Positions 1 through 7,221 of a stretch of DNA of 64,000 nucleotides are shown in pieces; positions within the stretch are counted from its first letter, which is position 1; every line of letters begins with the position of its first letter. The stretch is from DSOI01 sp041394885. GTDB taxonomy: Bacteria > Acidobacteriota > Terriglobia > Bryobacterales > Bryobacteraceae. Both the position numbers and the translations under genes were made by a program. Below the pieces are notes generated by a model. The model made no database searches and was not told the DNA's origin. It saw only the letters and a program-made list of their open reading frames with translations. Where the stretch lies: positions 1 to 64,000 of the forward strand of contig JAWKHI010000031.1 in the NCBI GenBank assembly GCA_041394885.1, in the 5' to 3' direction.

Positions 1-621
1 TTCATCCGGCAACCCAAGCTCCACCTTCTCCGAGAACCGCCCGCCCCGCAGAATCCGCGGATCCACTCGGTCCAGGTCGTTCGTCGTCCCCACAAGAAAC
101 ACGTTGTGCTCCGGCTTCAACGCGCTGATCTCGATCAACGCCTGCTCCACAAGCTGCACGTCATGCTGCCCCACCGGCCCCCGCACGCCCGGAAACAGCC
201 CGTCCATCTCATCGAAGAACAGAATCGATGGCGCGTTTTCCTTCGCCCGCGCGAAGATCTCGCTCAGCCGCTTCACGGACCCGCCCACCGCGCCCGACAA
301 CACATCGCCCGGCGTCACCGCGTAGAAGCTCCGCCGCGATTGCGACGCGATCAGCCGGGCGGTGAGAGTCTTCCCGGTCCCCGGCGCGCCCGTCAGGATC
401 AGTCCCGTCGGCGCCGGCAGTGACAGGCGTTCCGCCACCCCCGGCTCCAGCAACCGGATCAGCGTTCGCAGGTCCTCGGCGACGCGCTCCGGCAGCACCA
501 CATCGTCCCAATCGACGCGCTCCATCATCGGCCGATCCTGCCCGCCCGCGCTCTCGAGCGCCTGCAACAGGTGGCGCTCCTCCACCGGCGCGCCCTCGGC
601 GGCGATCGCGGCGCGATCCAC
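1..621 (-). CDS. AAA+ ATPase (partial, runs off window start)
   Basis: Reading the minus strand gives a clear AAA+ core: Walker A GAPGTGKT (around 390), Walker B SILFFDEMDG (around 220) and the sensor segment VGTTNDLDRVDPRILRGGR (around 60-90). This matches the FtsH/CDC48/proteasome-type AAA family. The C-terminus lies outside the window. The start is uncertain: TTG at 624, GTG at 621 and ATG at 528 are all in frame, and the frame stays open up to a TAA near 800. The residues before the core (LVDRAAIAAEG...LLQALES) look like the helical lid of a preceding AAA module, so the gene may have lost an N-terminal half. Substrate unknown. Family assignment is solid; start and intactness are not. Confidence 0.75.
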   Translation of the reverse strand, partial: MDRAAIAAEGAPVEERHLLQALESAGGQDRPMMERVDWDDVVLPERVAEDLRTLIRLLEPGVAERLSLPAPTGLILTGAPGTGKTLTARLIASQSRRSFYAVTPGDVLSGAVGGSVKRLSEIFARAKENAPSILFFDEMDGLFPGVRGPVGQHDVQLVEQALIEISALKPEHNVFLVGTTNDLDRVDPRILRGGRFSEKVELGLPDE

Positions 622-935
622 CAAGCCCCGCAGACGCGCGGAACAGATGCGCTCGCGGTAGGTCTGCGGGCGTTGGATTGGGCGGGTCAGGCGAAGTTCG
701 GAACTCCGAGAGTTTCCCAGGGGCGATTCGAGACTCTGGAGGACAGGCGCGAAATTCCGGAGGGGACGATTTATGACGCTCGCAACATGGCCTGCGCTAC
801 TTTAGACACGGGCAGCGAGTGAACCATGAAGGGCTGCGCATCAAGGCTCGAAAATCGGGGGTCAAGCGGTTGGTGCGATGGGGATGACCTCTGAAACAGA
901 AAGTGCTGTCGTGGTGCACGTTGGCGCACAGCTCC

Positions 936-1183
936 TTAGCCGTAGGCTTCGCGGCGGTTGCGGACGCGGAGGATGGTGATGGACTCGCCGTCGGTGTGGA
1001 AGCGTACGCGATAGTCGCCGACGCGGAGACGGAACTCGGGCGGGTCGATGCCTTGCAGGGCGCGTGACGTCGCCAGCGGCGGTTTCGGCGAAGCGCTCGA
1101 GGGACTGCTTGACGCGGCGGGCGATGCCCCTATCGAGACCGGCCAAGTCGACCAAGGCGGCCCTCGGTCCAGGCGATCTCCAC
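936..1183 (-). pseudogene. Decayed RelE/ParE-family toxin
   Basis: The pieces add up to a RelE-type mRNA interferase or ParE toxin. The start is VEIAWTE, from a GTG that overlaps the stop of the antitoxin by one base. The middle is ALVDLAGLDRGIARRVKQSL in a second frame. The end is LQGIDPPEFRLRVGDYRVRF, then ITILRVRNRREAYG, in a third position. Rejoining them needs two indels, near 1165 and near 1070. The final basic HRREAY-like motif is the usual RelE C-terminus. With both partners broken, no active toxin is expected unless the indels are assembly errors. Confidence 0.75.
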
Positions 1184-1431
1184 TATTCGAGTCCCAGCCG
1201 CCGCATGGCCTCGGCGTGAGGAATACCCTTGCCGCCGTTCTGCTCGAGCCAGGTCCTGGCTTCGGCGACGGCGGCCTTTTCGTCGGCGGTCTCGGGCTAG
1301 TCGTCGGGTGGCGCGTTGCGTAACGCTGCCGCCACCGGATCGACGATGGTTTCCAAAAACTGAACCAGGCCGGAAAGCTGAGTCTCGGGCATGCGGTCAA
1401 TCAAACGGTGTGCGTGTTCCCGGTCCCTCAT
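1183..1431 (-). pseudogene. Antitoxin of RelBE-like pair, interrupted by in-frame stop
   Basis: From ATG at 1431 the frame reads MRDREHAHRLIDRMPETQLS, then a DPVAAALRNAPPDD segment. A TAG at 1297-1299 follows, after which the same frame continues PETADEKAAVAEARTWLEQN and ends RRLGLE at 1183. The layout (N-terminal helix pair, D-P-V-A-x-A-L-x-N-A-P-x-D-D, acidic linker, C-terminal toxin-binding tail) is that of small antitoxins encoded just before RelE toxins. A single nonsense change splits it. It overlaps the toxin start by one base, the normal arrangement for this module. Confidence 0.72.
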
Positions 1432-1794
1432 CGCGTGTTCTCCTTAGCCGCCGGTGTGCCAGCCGACCATCGCCGGACTTCATGGGTCGCGGTCCATGGT
1501 CGTCTGCCTGTTATCCGCCACGCACTTACCTGCCTGCCACACTTTCCGTCCAGGTTCAACTTGTTCGAGATCCCCCGGATCGGCGACTGCGCAGGGACTG
1601 GAGGGCGAGTTTGACACCCGCACGGGCGACCGGGTTTTGTCGAGGCGCAGATGTGTTTCGAGGCTGAAAGCCCGAGCAAACTGAAGTTTGCGTACCTCAC
1701 GGGGCGCGGACTGAAGTCCGCCGCAAGGTGAAGCTTCTGGCCCTACCTGGCTGCGTCGAGGCGAAAAGGGTGAGACCGCATGTTTCGAGGCTCC
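1432..1794. other. Intergenic stretch with palindromes, no gene seen
   Basis: No convincing coding frame lies between the decayed antitoxin and vapC. The short open frames here match nothing recognisable. The notable content is a run of three small palindromes at 1662-1721 (listed separately) and two loosely repeated stretches, around 1638-1665 and 1756-1793. Each of these stretches has a gtcgaggcg followed by a tttcgaggct. Confidence 0.5.
1662..1721. repeat. Cluster of three GAA-loop palindromes (REP-like)
   Basis: Three inverted repeats of the same design follow one another. They are ggct-gaa-agcc (1662-1672), gcaaact-ga-agtttgc (1676-1691) and gcggact-ga-agtccgc (1706-1721). The last two share the core actgaagt with different, internally matched arms, so the pairing is kept while the sequence varies. 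They would form short stable hairpins in either strand. REP-type extragenic palindromes or a transcription stop zone between two toxin-antitoxin loci are both possible. Confidence 0.6.
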
Positions 1795-2211
1795 TTAGTG
1801 TGATGCTTGCGACGGGTCGAGCAACGAAAGCTGCGGAAAGAACTTCCGGTAGAAGCCGCGGTCGCGCGACAGGAGACGCGTTGCCTGGCGCTGGGCGTGG
1901 GCGGCGACGAAGAAATCCGGGAGGATGTGGGCTCGGGCGCCTCCCTGTTTCCGATAGGTGCGCCAAGCGCGGCTGGCAGCGAACAAGGCGTCGGGCGACA
2001 GAGACTGTACGAGAATTCCGGTTGAGGCGAGGAACCGATCGCACTCATCCCTGCGCTCGAAGTGGACGCATAGTTCGGCGTAAACGATGTCGCAAATCAG
2101 AAGCGGCCCGCAGGAAGCGGATTGCAGGACAGACTGCGCGGAGGCTTCGCAGAAGGCGTCGTTCGGGATGAGGATGTCGAGTAGGATGTTGGTGTCGATC
2201 GCGGTAATCAT
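1795..2211 (-). CDS. vapC: VapC-type PIN-domain toxin
   Basis: 138 residues, the usual VapC length. It begins MITAIDTNILLDILIPND, which holds the first PIN acidic residue in the DTNILLD motif. The second acidic residue is the E of VYAELC, and the third lies in LPDFFVAAHA. PIN toxins are Mg-dependent ribonucleases, classically against initiator tRNA or rRNA. It lies 14 bases downstream of an AbrB-type antitoxin on the same strand, so the pair is a standard VapBC module. All key acidic residues are present, so it looks functional. Confidence 0.9.
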   Translation of the reverse strand: MITAIDTNILLDILIPNDAFCEASAQSVLQSASCGPLLICDIVYAELCVHFERRDECDRFLASTGILVQSLSPDALFAASRAWRTYRKQGGARAHILPDFFVAAHAQRQATRLLSRDRGFYRKFFPQLSLLDPSQASH

Positions 2212-2225
2212 CGGCTATCGGGCGA

Positions 2226-2456
2226 TCAGCGTCCGCGAACGTCTTCAATAAATTCGTCGACGGAAGCGTAGCCCAGTTGGGCGAAGGACTTGCGGCAGTG
2301 GCCTTTCCACTGGTCGAGATCGAGCTTGCGGGGAGTTCGGCGTAGGATGATGGATCCTGCTTCGACGTGGAATTCGACTTCCGTGTCCGGGCCGATGCCG
2401 AACTGGTCGCGAATGGGCTTTGGGATGGTGACTTGGCCTCGTTCTCCGACTTTCAT
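2226..2456 (-). CDS. vapB: VapB-type AbrB/MazE-fold antitoxin
   Basis: 76 residues. The N-terminus MKVGERGQVTIPKPIRDQFG is the SpoVT/AbrB swapped-hairpin DNA-binding domain. The C-terminal half (LDLDQWKGHCRKSF, then SVDEFIEDVRGR) is the amphipathic tail that would wrap the PIN toxin. It is followed after 14 bases by vapC. Two dyads lie over and just upstream of its start codon (2454-2495), fitting autoregulation by the VapBC complex, which is established for the family. Confidence 0.9.
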   Translation of the reverse strand: MKVGERGQVTIPKPIRDQFGIGPDTEVEFHVEAGSIILRRTPRKLDLDQWKGHCRKSFAQLGYASVDEFIEDVRGR

Positions 2457-2495
2457 ACTTTTGAGTATGACATAGGATCCGTACTACTGAGTATG
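2454..2495 (-). promoter_or_regulatory. Tandem dyads at the vapBC start (probable operator)
   Basis: A perfect inverted repeat, catact-tttg-agtatg, spans 2454-2469 and includes the vapB start codon. A near copy, cgtact-actg-agtatg, spans 2480-2495 with one mismatch. The two centres are 26 bases apart, between two and three helical turns. AbrB-fold antitoxins bind such palindromes. The function is inferred; the symmetry is directly visible. Confidence 0.6.
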
Positions 2496-2664
2496 GATCA
2501 GACCTCCAGCCAGGATAACGAGGGAGGCGATTTCACCTTCACTCTCGAGAATCTTTTGTACCGGGATCCCCCGTTTTTGCATAGACTTCGCGGAATTCGA
2601 CGAAAGCCGAGTTTGCGTGTGCCGGCGACCCTCGCGGTAGGTTCAGGGCGGTATGGGGGACACG

Positions 2665-2895
2665 ATGACAGAGGCACTTTGCCGGCGGACGATGCACCGT
2701 GCGGCGGATTTTCGGGGGATGGCGGGGATGCTGGGGCAGCAGCGGCTGGCGGCGACGGCGCAGGCTCGGGCTCCGCGGGCCGAACCGGTCGAGATGAGCG
2801 CGGAGTGGGTGCGTGTGCGGAATGCCATCGTCGACGCGCTGGGGGAGTATCCGGAAGCGCGGGCGGCGGTGGTCCGGGTGCTGGAGGGGCTGTGA
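2665..2895 (+). CDS. Small protein upstream of terminase ATPase
   Basis: 76 residues from ATG at 2665, chosen because ggggga lies just upstream; an in-frame ATG at 2653 would add four residues. The sequence MTEALCRRTMHRAADFRGMA continues as a mostly helical, Ala- and Arg-rich protein ending EYPEARAAVVRVLEGL. The stop is separated from the terminase ATG by one base, so the two are almost certainly co-translated. I do not recognise the family. A small-terminase-like or adaptor role is only a guess from position. Confidence 0.6.
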   Translation: MTEALCRRTMHRAADFRGMAGMLGQQRLAATAQARAPRAEPVEMSAEWVRVRNAIVDALGEYPEARAAVVRVLEGL

Positions 2896-2896
2896 G

Positions 2897-3784
2897 ATGG
2901 CGAATCTGGCATCGAACCTGAAGTGGGCGCTCGATCCTGTGGGTTGGGCGCGGTCCGTGCTCGAATTCGAGCCGGATGAGCAGCAGGTGGCGATCCTTGG
3001 TTCCGCGAGCCGGCGGATCCTGTTGAACTGTTGCCGGCAGTGGGGGAAGTCGACGACGACGGCGGCGCGGGCGGTGCATCAGGCGCTGTTCGTGCCGGGG
3101 TCCATGGTGGTGGCGGTGAGTCCAACGCTGCGGCAGACGGCGGAGCTGCTGCGGAAGATGGCGGATATTTTCGAGCGGACAGAGACGCGGGTGCGGGCCG
3201 ATGCGTTCAACGCGGTGTCGCTGCGGCTGGAGAACGGGTCGCGGATTGTGGGGGTGCCTGCGGTGGAGTCTTCGGTGCGCGGGTTCTCGTCGGTGGATTT
3301 GTTGATCGTGGATGAGGCGGCGCGGGTACGGGATGAGTTGTACCGGGCGCTGCGTCCGATGATGGCGGTGCCGCGGCATGGGCGTCCGGGTACGATGATG
3401 CTGCTCTCGACGCCGTTCGGGCAGCGCGGATTCTTCTGGCACATCTGGGACAAGAAAGACCGGCCGGGTTTGGAAGAGACGTGGCTGCGGGTGCGGGTGA
3501 AGGCGACCGAGTGTCCGCGGATTTCCGAGGAATTTCTCCGGGAGGAGTATCACGCGCTGGGCGAGCACTGGTACAAACAGGAATACCTTTGCGTGTTCCA
3601 TGAGCCGGAGGGGCGGCTGTTCACCGATGAGATGATCCAGCGGGCGCTCGATCCCGATTTGCAATGTTTTTTTAGCGATCCGCAACCGGAGCCGGAGGCC
3701 AACGACTGGTTGTGGAAAGGCGAGATTGAGGTGAACCGGCGGTTGTGGCCGGAGGGTCCGCTGGTTCCGGTGCGGGTCCGGTAG
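2897..3784 (+). CDS. Terminase large-subunit-like ATPase lacking nuclease domain
   Basis: 295 residues. Walker A-type loop CCRQWGKSTTT sits near residues 37-47, Walker B LLIVDEAARV near 135-145, and the coupling motif LLSTPFGQRGFF near 172-183. This is the phage terminase ATPase fold, where RQxGKS replaces the normal GxxGKS. Large terminases are usually 450-600 residues with a C-terminal RNase H-like nuclease. Here the protein stops soon after the ATPase core (EYLCVFHEPEGRLF) in a short tail. No portal, capsid or integrase gene lies nearby, and base composition matches the host. It is either a phage relic kept as an ATPase or part of an uncharacterised two-gene element with the preceding small protein. 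Confidence 0.75.
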   Translation: MANLASNLKWALDPVGWARSVLEFEPDEQQVAILGSASRRILLNCCRQWGKSTTTAARAVHQALFVPGSMVVAVSPTLRQTAELLRKMADIFERTETRVRADAFNAVSLRLENGSRIVGVPAVESSVRGFSSVDLLIVDEAARVRDELYRALRPMMAVPRHGRPGTMMLLSTPFGQRGFFWHIWDKKDRPGLEETWLRVRVKATECPRISEEFLREEYHALGEHWYKQEYLCVFHEPEGRLFTDEMIQRALDPDLQCFFSDPQPEPEANDWLWKGEIEVNRRLWPEGPLVPVRVR

Positions 3785-3835
3785 GTGGGCGCTGGGCGCG
3801 GGGCGGGCGAGCCCGATCGCTTACACTCAAACTAC

Positions 3836-4732
3836 ATGGTCAACCGAGGCTACGCCTATGCGACAGTCATCAGCAGGAAGTGCCATGGACAGACCCTGCT
3901 CTGCCACCTGGCGAGCCTCTACCCCCACTCCACTCCACAAGCCTGGCAACAAAAACTGGACAGGGGCGAAGTGACCCTCAACGGCGTCACCGCCTGCGGA
4001 AGCGAATCGGTGACTACAGGTCAAGCCCTGGTTTGGAACCGTCCGCCTTGGACGGAACCAGACTCCCCTCGGCACTTCGAAGTCCTGTTTGAAGACCCCC
4101 ATCTGTTGGCCGTCAACAAACCCAGCGGCCTCGCGACCCTCCCTGGCGGCGGCTTCATGGACAACACCCTGCTGCGCCTGGTGCAGAAGCGAACCCCAGA
4201 CGCAAACCCTGTCCACCGGTTGGGCCGAGCCACCACGGGCATCGTCCTGTTCGCCAAGACAAGGCAGGCGGCCGCTTATCTATTCGCACACTGGAACACG
4301 CCCAGAATTCAAAAAATCTACAGGGCGCTGGCTCAAGGGTGTGCGCTGCACGACACCTACGAAATCCGCACACCGATCGGCCTGGTACCGCATCCGCTCA
4401 TCGGTTCCGTGTGGGCCGCCAGTCCAGGCGGCAAGCCGTCGAAGTCATTGGCAAAGGCGATCTCACGCACCACCAGCACCACAACCTTCGAGGTTAGTCT
4501 CCATTCGGGCCGTCCCCACCAAATCAGAATCCATCTGGCATCGATCGGCCATCCGCTGGCAGGCGATCCGCTGTACGGCTCCACCGGCCAGCCTCTTGAA
4601 AATCTCCCCGGCCTCCCCGGCGATGGAGGGTATTTCCTGCACGCCCAGTATCTGAGATTCCATCATCCGATCACCGGAGAGCCAATCAATCTTGAAGCCG
4701 CTTTGCCGTCCGGATTCACGGGGCATCTGTAG
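3836..4732 (+). CDS. RluA-family pseudouridine synthase with altered catalytic motif
   Basis: 298 residues from ATG at 3836. An earlier in-frame ATG at 3785 would add a low-complexity leader. The N-terminus contains an S4-like RNA-binding domain (LDRGEVTLNGVTA). The catalytic domain carries LAVNKPSGLATLPGG and then VHRLGRATTGIVLFAKT, where most RluA enzymes have HRLDxxTSG. The usual catalytic Asp is therefore Gly. The downstream GRPHQIRIHLASIGHPLAGDPLYG motif is intact. I believe an HRLGR variant group exists, so this may be a real subfamily rather than a dead enzyme. Expected role is tRNA or rRNA U-to-pseudouridine modification, with activity uncertain. Confidence 0.85.
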   Translation: MVNRGYAYATVISRKCHGQTLLCHLASLYPHSTPQAWQQKLDRGEVTLNGVTACGSESVTTGQALVWNRPPWTEPDSPRHFEVLFEDPHLLAVNKPSGLATLPGGGFMDNTLLRLVQKRTPDANPVHRLGRATTGIVLFAKTRQAAAYLFAHWNTPRIQKIYRALAQGCALHDTYEIRTPIGLVPHPLIGSVWAASPGGKPSKSLAKAISRTTSTTTFEVSLHSGRPHQIRIHLASIGHPLAGDPLYGSTGQPLENLPGLPGDGGYFLHAQYLRFHHPITGEPINLEAALPSGFTGHL

Positions 4733-4766
4733 GTTTACGGAGGCGCGATCCTGAACGTATAACGAG

Positions 4767-5378
4767 ATGCGAAAAGGGTTTACGAGAAAGCCGAAAGCGG
4801 ACGAGCCGGCGACGCAAGTCAAGAACTACATCACTCCGGGCGGTCTGCAGCGGCTCCAAGATGAGCACCGGTTTCTGCTTACCAGGGAGCGCCCGGCGGT
4901 GACGGAGGTAGTGGCATGGGCCGCCAGCAACGGCGATCGGAGTGAAAACGCGGACTATCGGTACGGCAAGCGAAGGCTGCGCCAGATCGATGGGCGGATT
5001 CGATTTCTCAGCAAGCGAATCGAAGCTGCCGAAGTGGTGAACCCGGAAACTCCGAGAACGGGGCAGGCGGCCACCAGAGCATACTTCGGCGCGACCGTGC
5101 GCTATGCCAATGCCGCGGGAGTAGAACGAGTGGTGAGCATCGTGGGCACCGATGAAGTGGATCTCGACCGCAACCACATCAGTTGGGTGTCGCCACTGGG
5201 GCGCGCGTTGTTGAAGTCCGCAGCGGGCGACAGCGTTGTACTCCAAGCGCCTGGCTGCACGGAATACCTGGATGTACTGGAAGTGTGTTATCAGCGCATT
5301 TCCGTGGAGCCGTTTCGTGAGCCGCCTGGATCCGAAGCTCGTCCCAGGAACGCCGGGCCCGCATCCGAACCCCGGTGA
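4767..5378 (+). CDS. greB: Transcript cleavage factor GreB-like
   Basis: 203 residues. The N-terminal coiled coil (YITPGGLQRLQDEHRFLL through RSENADYRYGKRRLRQIDGR) carries the D-x-x-S-E-N-A-D-Y tip, whose acidic residues place Mg in the RNA polymerase secondary channel. The C-terminal FKBP-like domain follows (ISWVSPLGRALLKSAAGD). Gre factors rescue backtracked polymerase by stimulating cleavage of the nascent RNA. The N-terminal extension and the RKGFTRKPK start are GreB-like rather than GreA-like. The tail after residue 185 is an unstructured, Pro-rich extension. Confidence 0.88.
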   Translation: MRKGFTRKPKADEPATQVKNYITPGGLQRLQDEHRFLLTRERPAVTEVVAWAASNGDRSENADYRYGKRRLRQIDGRIRFLSKRIEAAEVVNPETPRTGQAATRAYFGATVRYANAAGVERVVSIVGTDEVDLDRNHISWVSPLGRALLKSAAGDSVVLQAPGCTEYLDVLEVCYQRISVEPFREPPGSEARPRNAGPASEPR

Positions 5379-5407
5379 TAGAATCAGGGCTGTCGGATGA
5401 GGGAACG

Positions 5408-6784
5408 ATGTCTGCCTATCGTCTTGGCGTTTTCACGTTAGACCTCGCTCGGCGGCAGGCTCGCGCCGGAGGGGAGACGGTTGCACTCGGATTCCGCCAA
5501 TTCGAGGTGCTACGCATACTGGTGGAGGCAGGCGGGCAAATTGTGGACCGTGAATCGCTCCACCAGCAGTTGTGGCCGGGGGCGATCGTGGACGAGACGA
5601 GCCTGAACAAGTGCATCTCGCAGGTGCGGAAGGCGCTGGCCGAGCACGATCCGGACACCGAGTACCTGGAAACGATCCCGCGGCGCGGCTATCGATTGGC
5701 GGTGCCGGCGGCCGCTTGCGGGGTGGAGGCGCCGGCGCCATGGTGGACGCCCGCCCGCCGGGCAGCCGCTGGAATCCTGATGGCGGCGGTGGCGGGATGG
5801 GCCGGGTGGACGGGATGGCAGCGGATGGCGCAGCGGGAGTCCGCCGAGAGCATCGTGGCACGGGGCCGCGAACTGTCGGATTCGGGCGAACACGCCCGCG
5901 CCGTTGCGGCGTTCAAGCGCGCCCTCGAGATCGAACCGCGAAACGGACGGATCTACAATGAGATGGCTTTTTCGCTGCACCGCCTGAACGACGCCGAGAC
6001 CCATCAGACCGCGGCCATCGACGCGGCGAGGAAGAGCGTGGAACTCGATCCGCGATGCGGGCCATGCCACGGCACGTTGGCGTTTCTGCTCTACTATCAC
6101 GCCTGGGAATGGGAGGGTGCGAAGGAGCACTACCGGCGGTCGCTCGAACTCGAACCGGACAAACCCGCCGTGCTCACCTCTTACGCGTATCTGCTGGCGG
6201 CAACGGGAAGGACGAGGGAGGCTCTCAGGGCGGTTGACCGGGCGGTGGAGTTGCACCCGTTCGAGCCCGGTCCGCGCGCGGTGCGCGCGGGCATACTGTA
6301 TGTCAGCCGGCGCTACGAGGAGGCCATCGCCGCCGCCGATAGCGCTATCGCGCTCGACCGCAAGCGCGTGGATGCGTGGGATTACCGGAGCCGGGCGCAA
6401 TTGCGATTGGGACGAATCGATGAGGGCGTCCGTTCGCAGGTGGCCGCGCGGTATCGCGACCATGCGGGCGCGGTGGGGCAAGCGGTGGCCGAGGGCGGCG
6501 GCGAAGCGGGCCTTCGCAAGCTGCTGGAAGTGACGGGAAGTTGGCGCGACCGGCGGATCTACTGCTGGCGGAGGGCCGATTGGCGCGCCGCGCTCGGCGA
6601 CGATTCGGGGGCATTGGACGAACTGGAAGAAGCCGTCCGGATCCGGAATGTGAATCTGATGCTGGTGGCCGTGGATCCGGCATACGAACATCTGCATGGG
6701 GAGCCGAGGTTCCAGGAGATCCTGAAGACGATGGGCCTGGAGGGGGTGCCGCGGTTAACGTCGCAAGAGTCGAGCCGGCGTTAG
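5408..6784 (+). CDS. ToxR/CadC-type winged-helix regulator with TPR sensor domain
   Basis: 458 residues from ATG 5408; an in-frame start at 5375 would overlap the GreB stop. Residues 1-100 are an OmpR-type winged helix (LGVFTLDLARRQARAGGE ... NKCISQVRKALAEH ... ETIPRRGYRL). One membrane helix follows (about 117-133, AAGILMAAVAGWAGWTGW), then a periplasmic-side array of TPR units (AVAAFKRALEIEPRNGRIYN and similar) to residue about 445. This one-component, membrane-anchored transcription factor design is common in Acidobacteriota. Its ligand and targets cannot be read here. It starts 29 bases after greB on the same strand. Confidence 0.85.
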   Translation: MSAYRLGVFTLDLARRQARAGGETVALGFRQFEVLRILVEAGGQIVDRESLHQQLWPGAIVDETSLNKCISQVRKALAEHDPDTEYLETIPRRGYRLAVPAAACGVEAPAPWWTPARRAAAGILMAAVAGWAGWTGWQRMAQRESAESIVARGRELSDSGEHARAVAAFKRALEIEPRNGRIYNEMAFSLHRLNDAETHQTAAIDAARKSVELDPRCGPCHGTLAFLLYYHAWEWEGAKEHYRRSLELEPDKPAVLTSYAYLLAATGRTREALRAVDRAVELHPFEPGPRAVRAGILYVSRRYEEAIAAADSAIALDRKRVDAWDYRSRAQLRLGRIDEGVRSQVAARYRDHAGAVGQAVAEGGGEAGLRKLLEVTGSWRDRRIYCWRRADWRAALGDDSGALDELEEAVRIRNVNLMLVAVDPAYEHLHGEPRFQEILKTMGLEGVPRLTSQESSRR

Positions 6785-7221
6785 CGGGCGGGTGTCAGGG
6801 AAGAGCCTTGCGGACGTCGCGGGTCACCTCGAGCCATGCTGCGTCGCGGAGCCATCATGGACTGCAGTGCGCCATCGATCATGTAGCCCGCCGAAACACG
6901 GTCCGCGCAATGGAACGGATTGCCCGCAGTGCAGTAGTAGCAGTGGCCGCACGTGCGCGCCGGGTTCGACGCCGTTACGCGATCGCCGGGTTTGAGATGC
7001 GTTACGCCCGCGCCCGTTTCCACAATCTCGCCGCACCATTCATGACCCAGCACTACGGGAGGGCGGCTGATCCACGTTCCCCGGATGATGTGGATATCGG
7101 TGCCGCAGATCCCGGCCCCCGTCACCTTCATCTTCACTTGGCCCGGCTCCGGAACGGGTTCCTTCCAGTCAAGGAGCGCCAATCCGCTTGGCTCCGCCGT
7201 GGTCTTTACGATGGCCCTCAT
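6781..7221 (-). CDS. Zinc alcohol dehydrogenase, truncated to N-terminal GroES-like domain
   Basis: 146 residues, against about 340 for the family. The catalytic zinc ligands are present (CGTDIHI, GHEWCGE), as is the structural-zinc Cys loop CGHCYYCTAGNPFHC. The sequence then breaks at SAGYMIDGALQ and ends in an unrelated Arg/Pro-rich tail. The whole NAD-binding Rossmann half is missing, so it cannot act as a dehydrogenase alone. Its ATG overlaps the stop of the transketolase C gene (ATGA), so it is still the last cistron of that operon. A recent 3' deletion is the simplest reading. Confidence 0.8.
   Translation of the reverse strand: MRAIVKTTAEPSGLALLDWKEPVPEPGQVKMKVTGAGICGTDIHIIRGTWISRPPVVLGHEWCGEIVETGAGVTHLKPGDRVTASNPARTCGHCYYCTAGNPFHCADRVSAGYMIDGALQSMMAPRRSMARGDPRRPQGSSLTPAR

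Noticed and set aside
2498..3685. 395-residue open frame antisense to the terminase-like gene
   Set aside because: His/Arg/Pro-rich translation without motifs, a typical high-GC antisense frame. The plus-strand frame has clear ATPase motifs.
2665..3784. Prophage
   Set aside because: No portal, capsid, tail, integrase or lysis gene is present and composition does not differ. One terminase-like ATPase is not enough.
5510..6697. 395-residue frame antisense to the CadC-like regulator
   Set aside because: Low-information composition and no start signal, and it lies fully inside a gene with clear winged-helix and TPR content.
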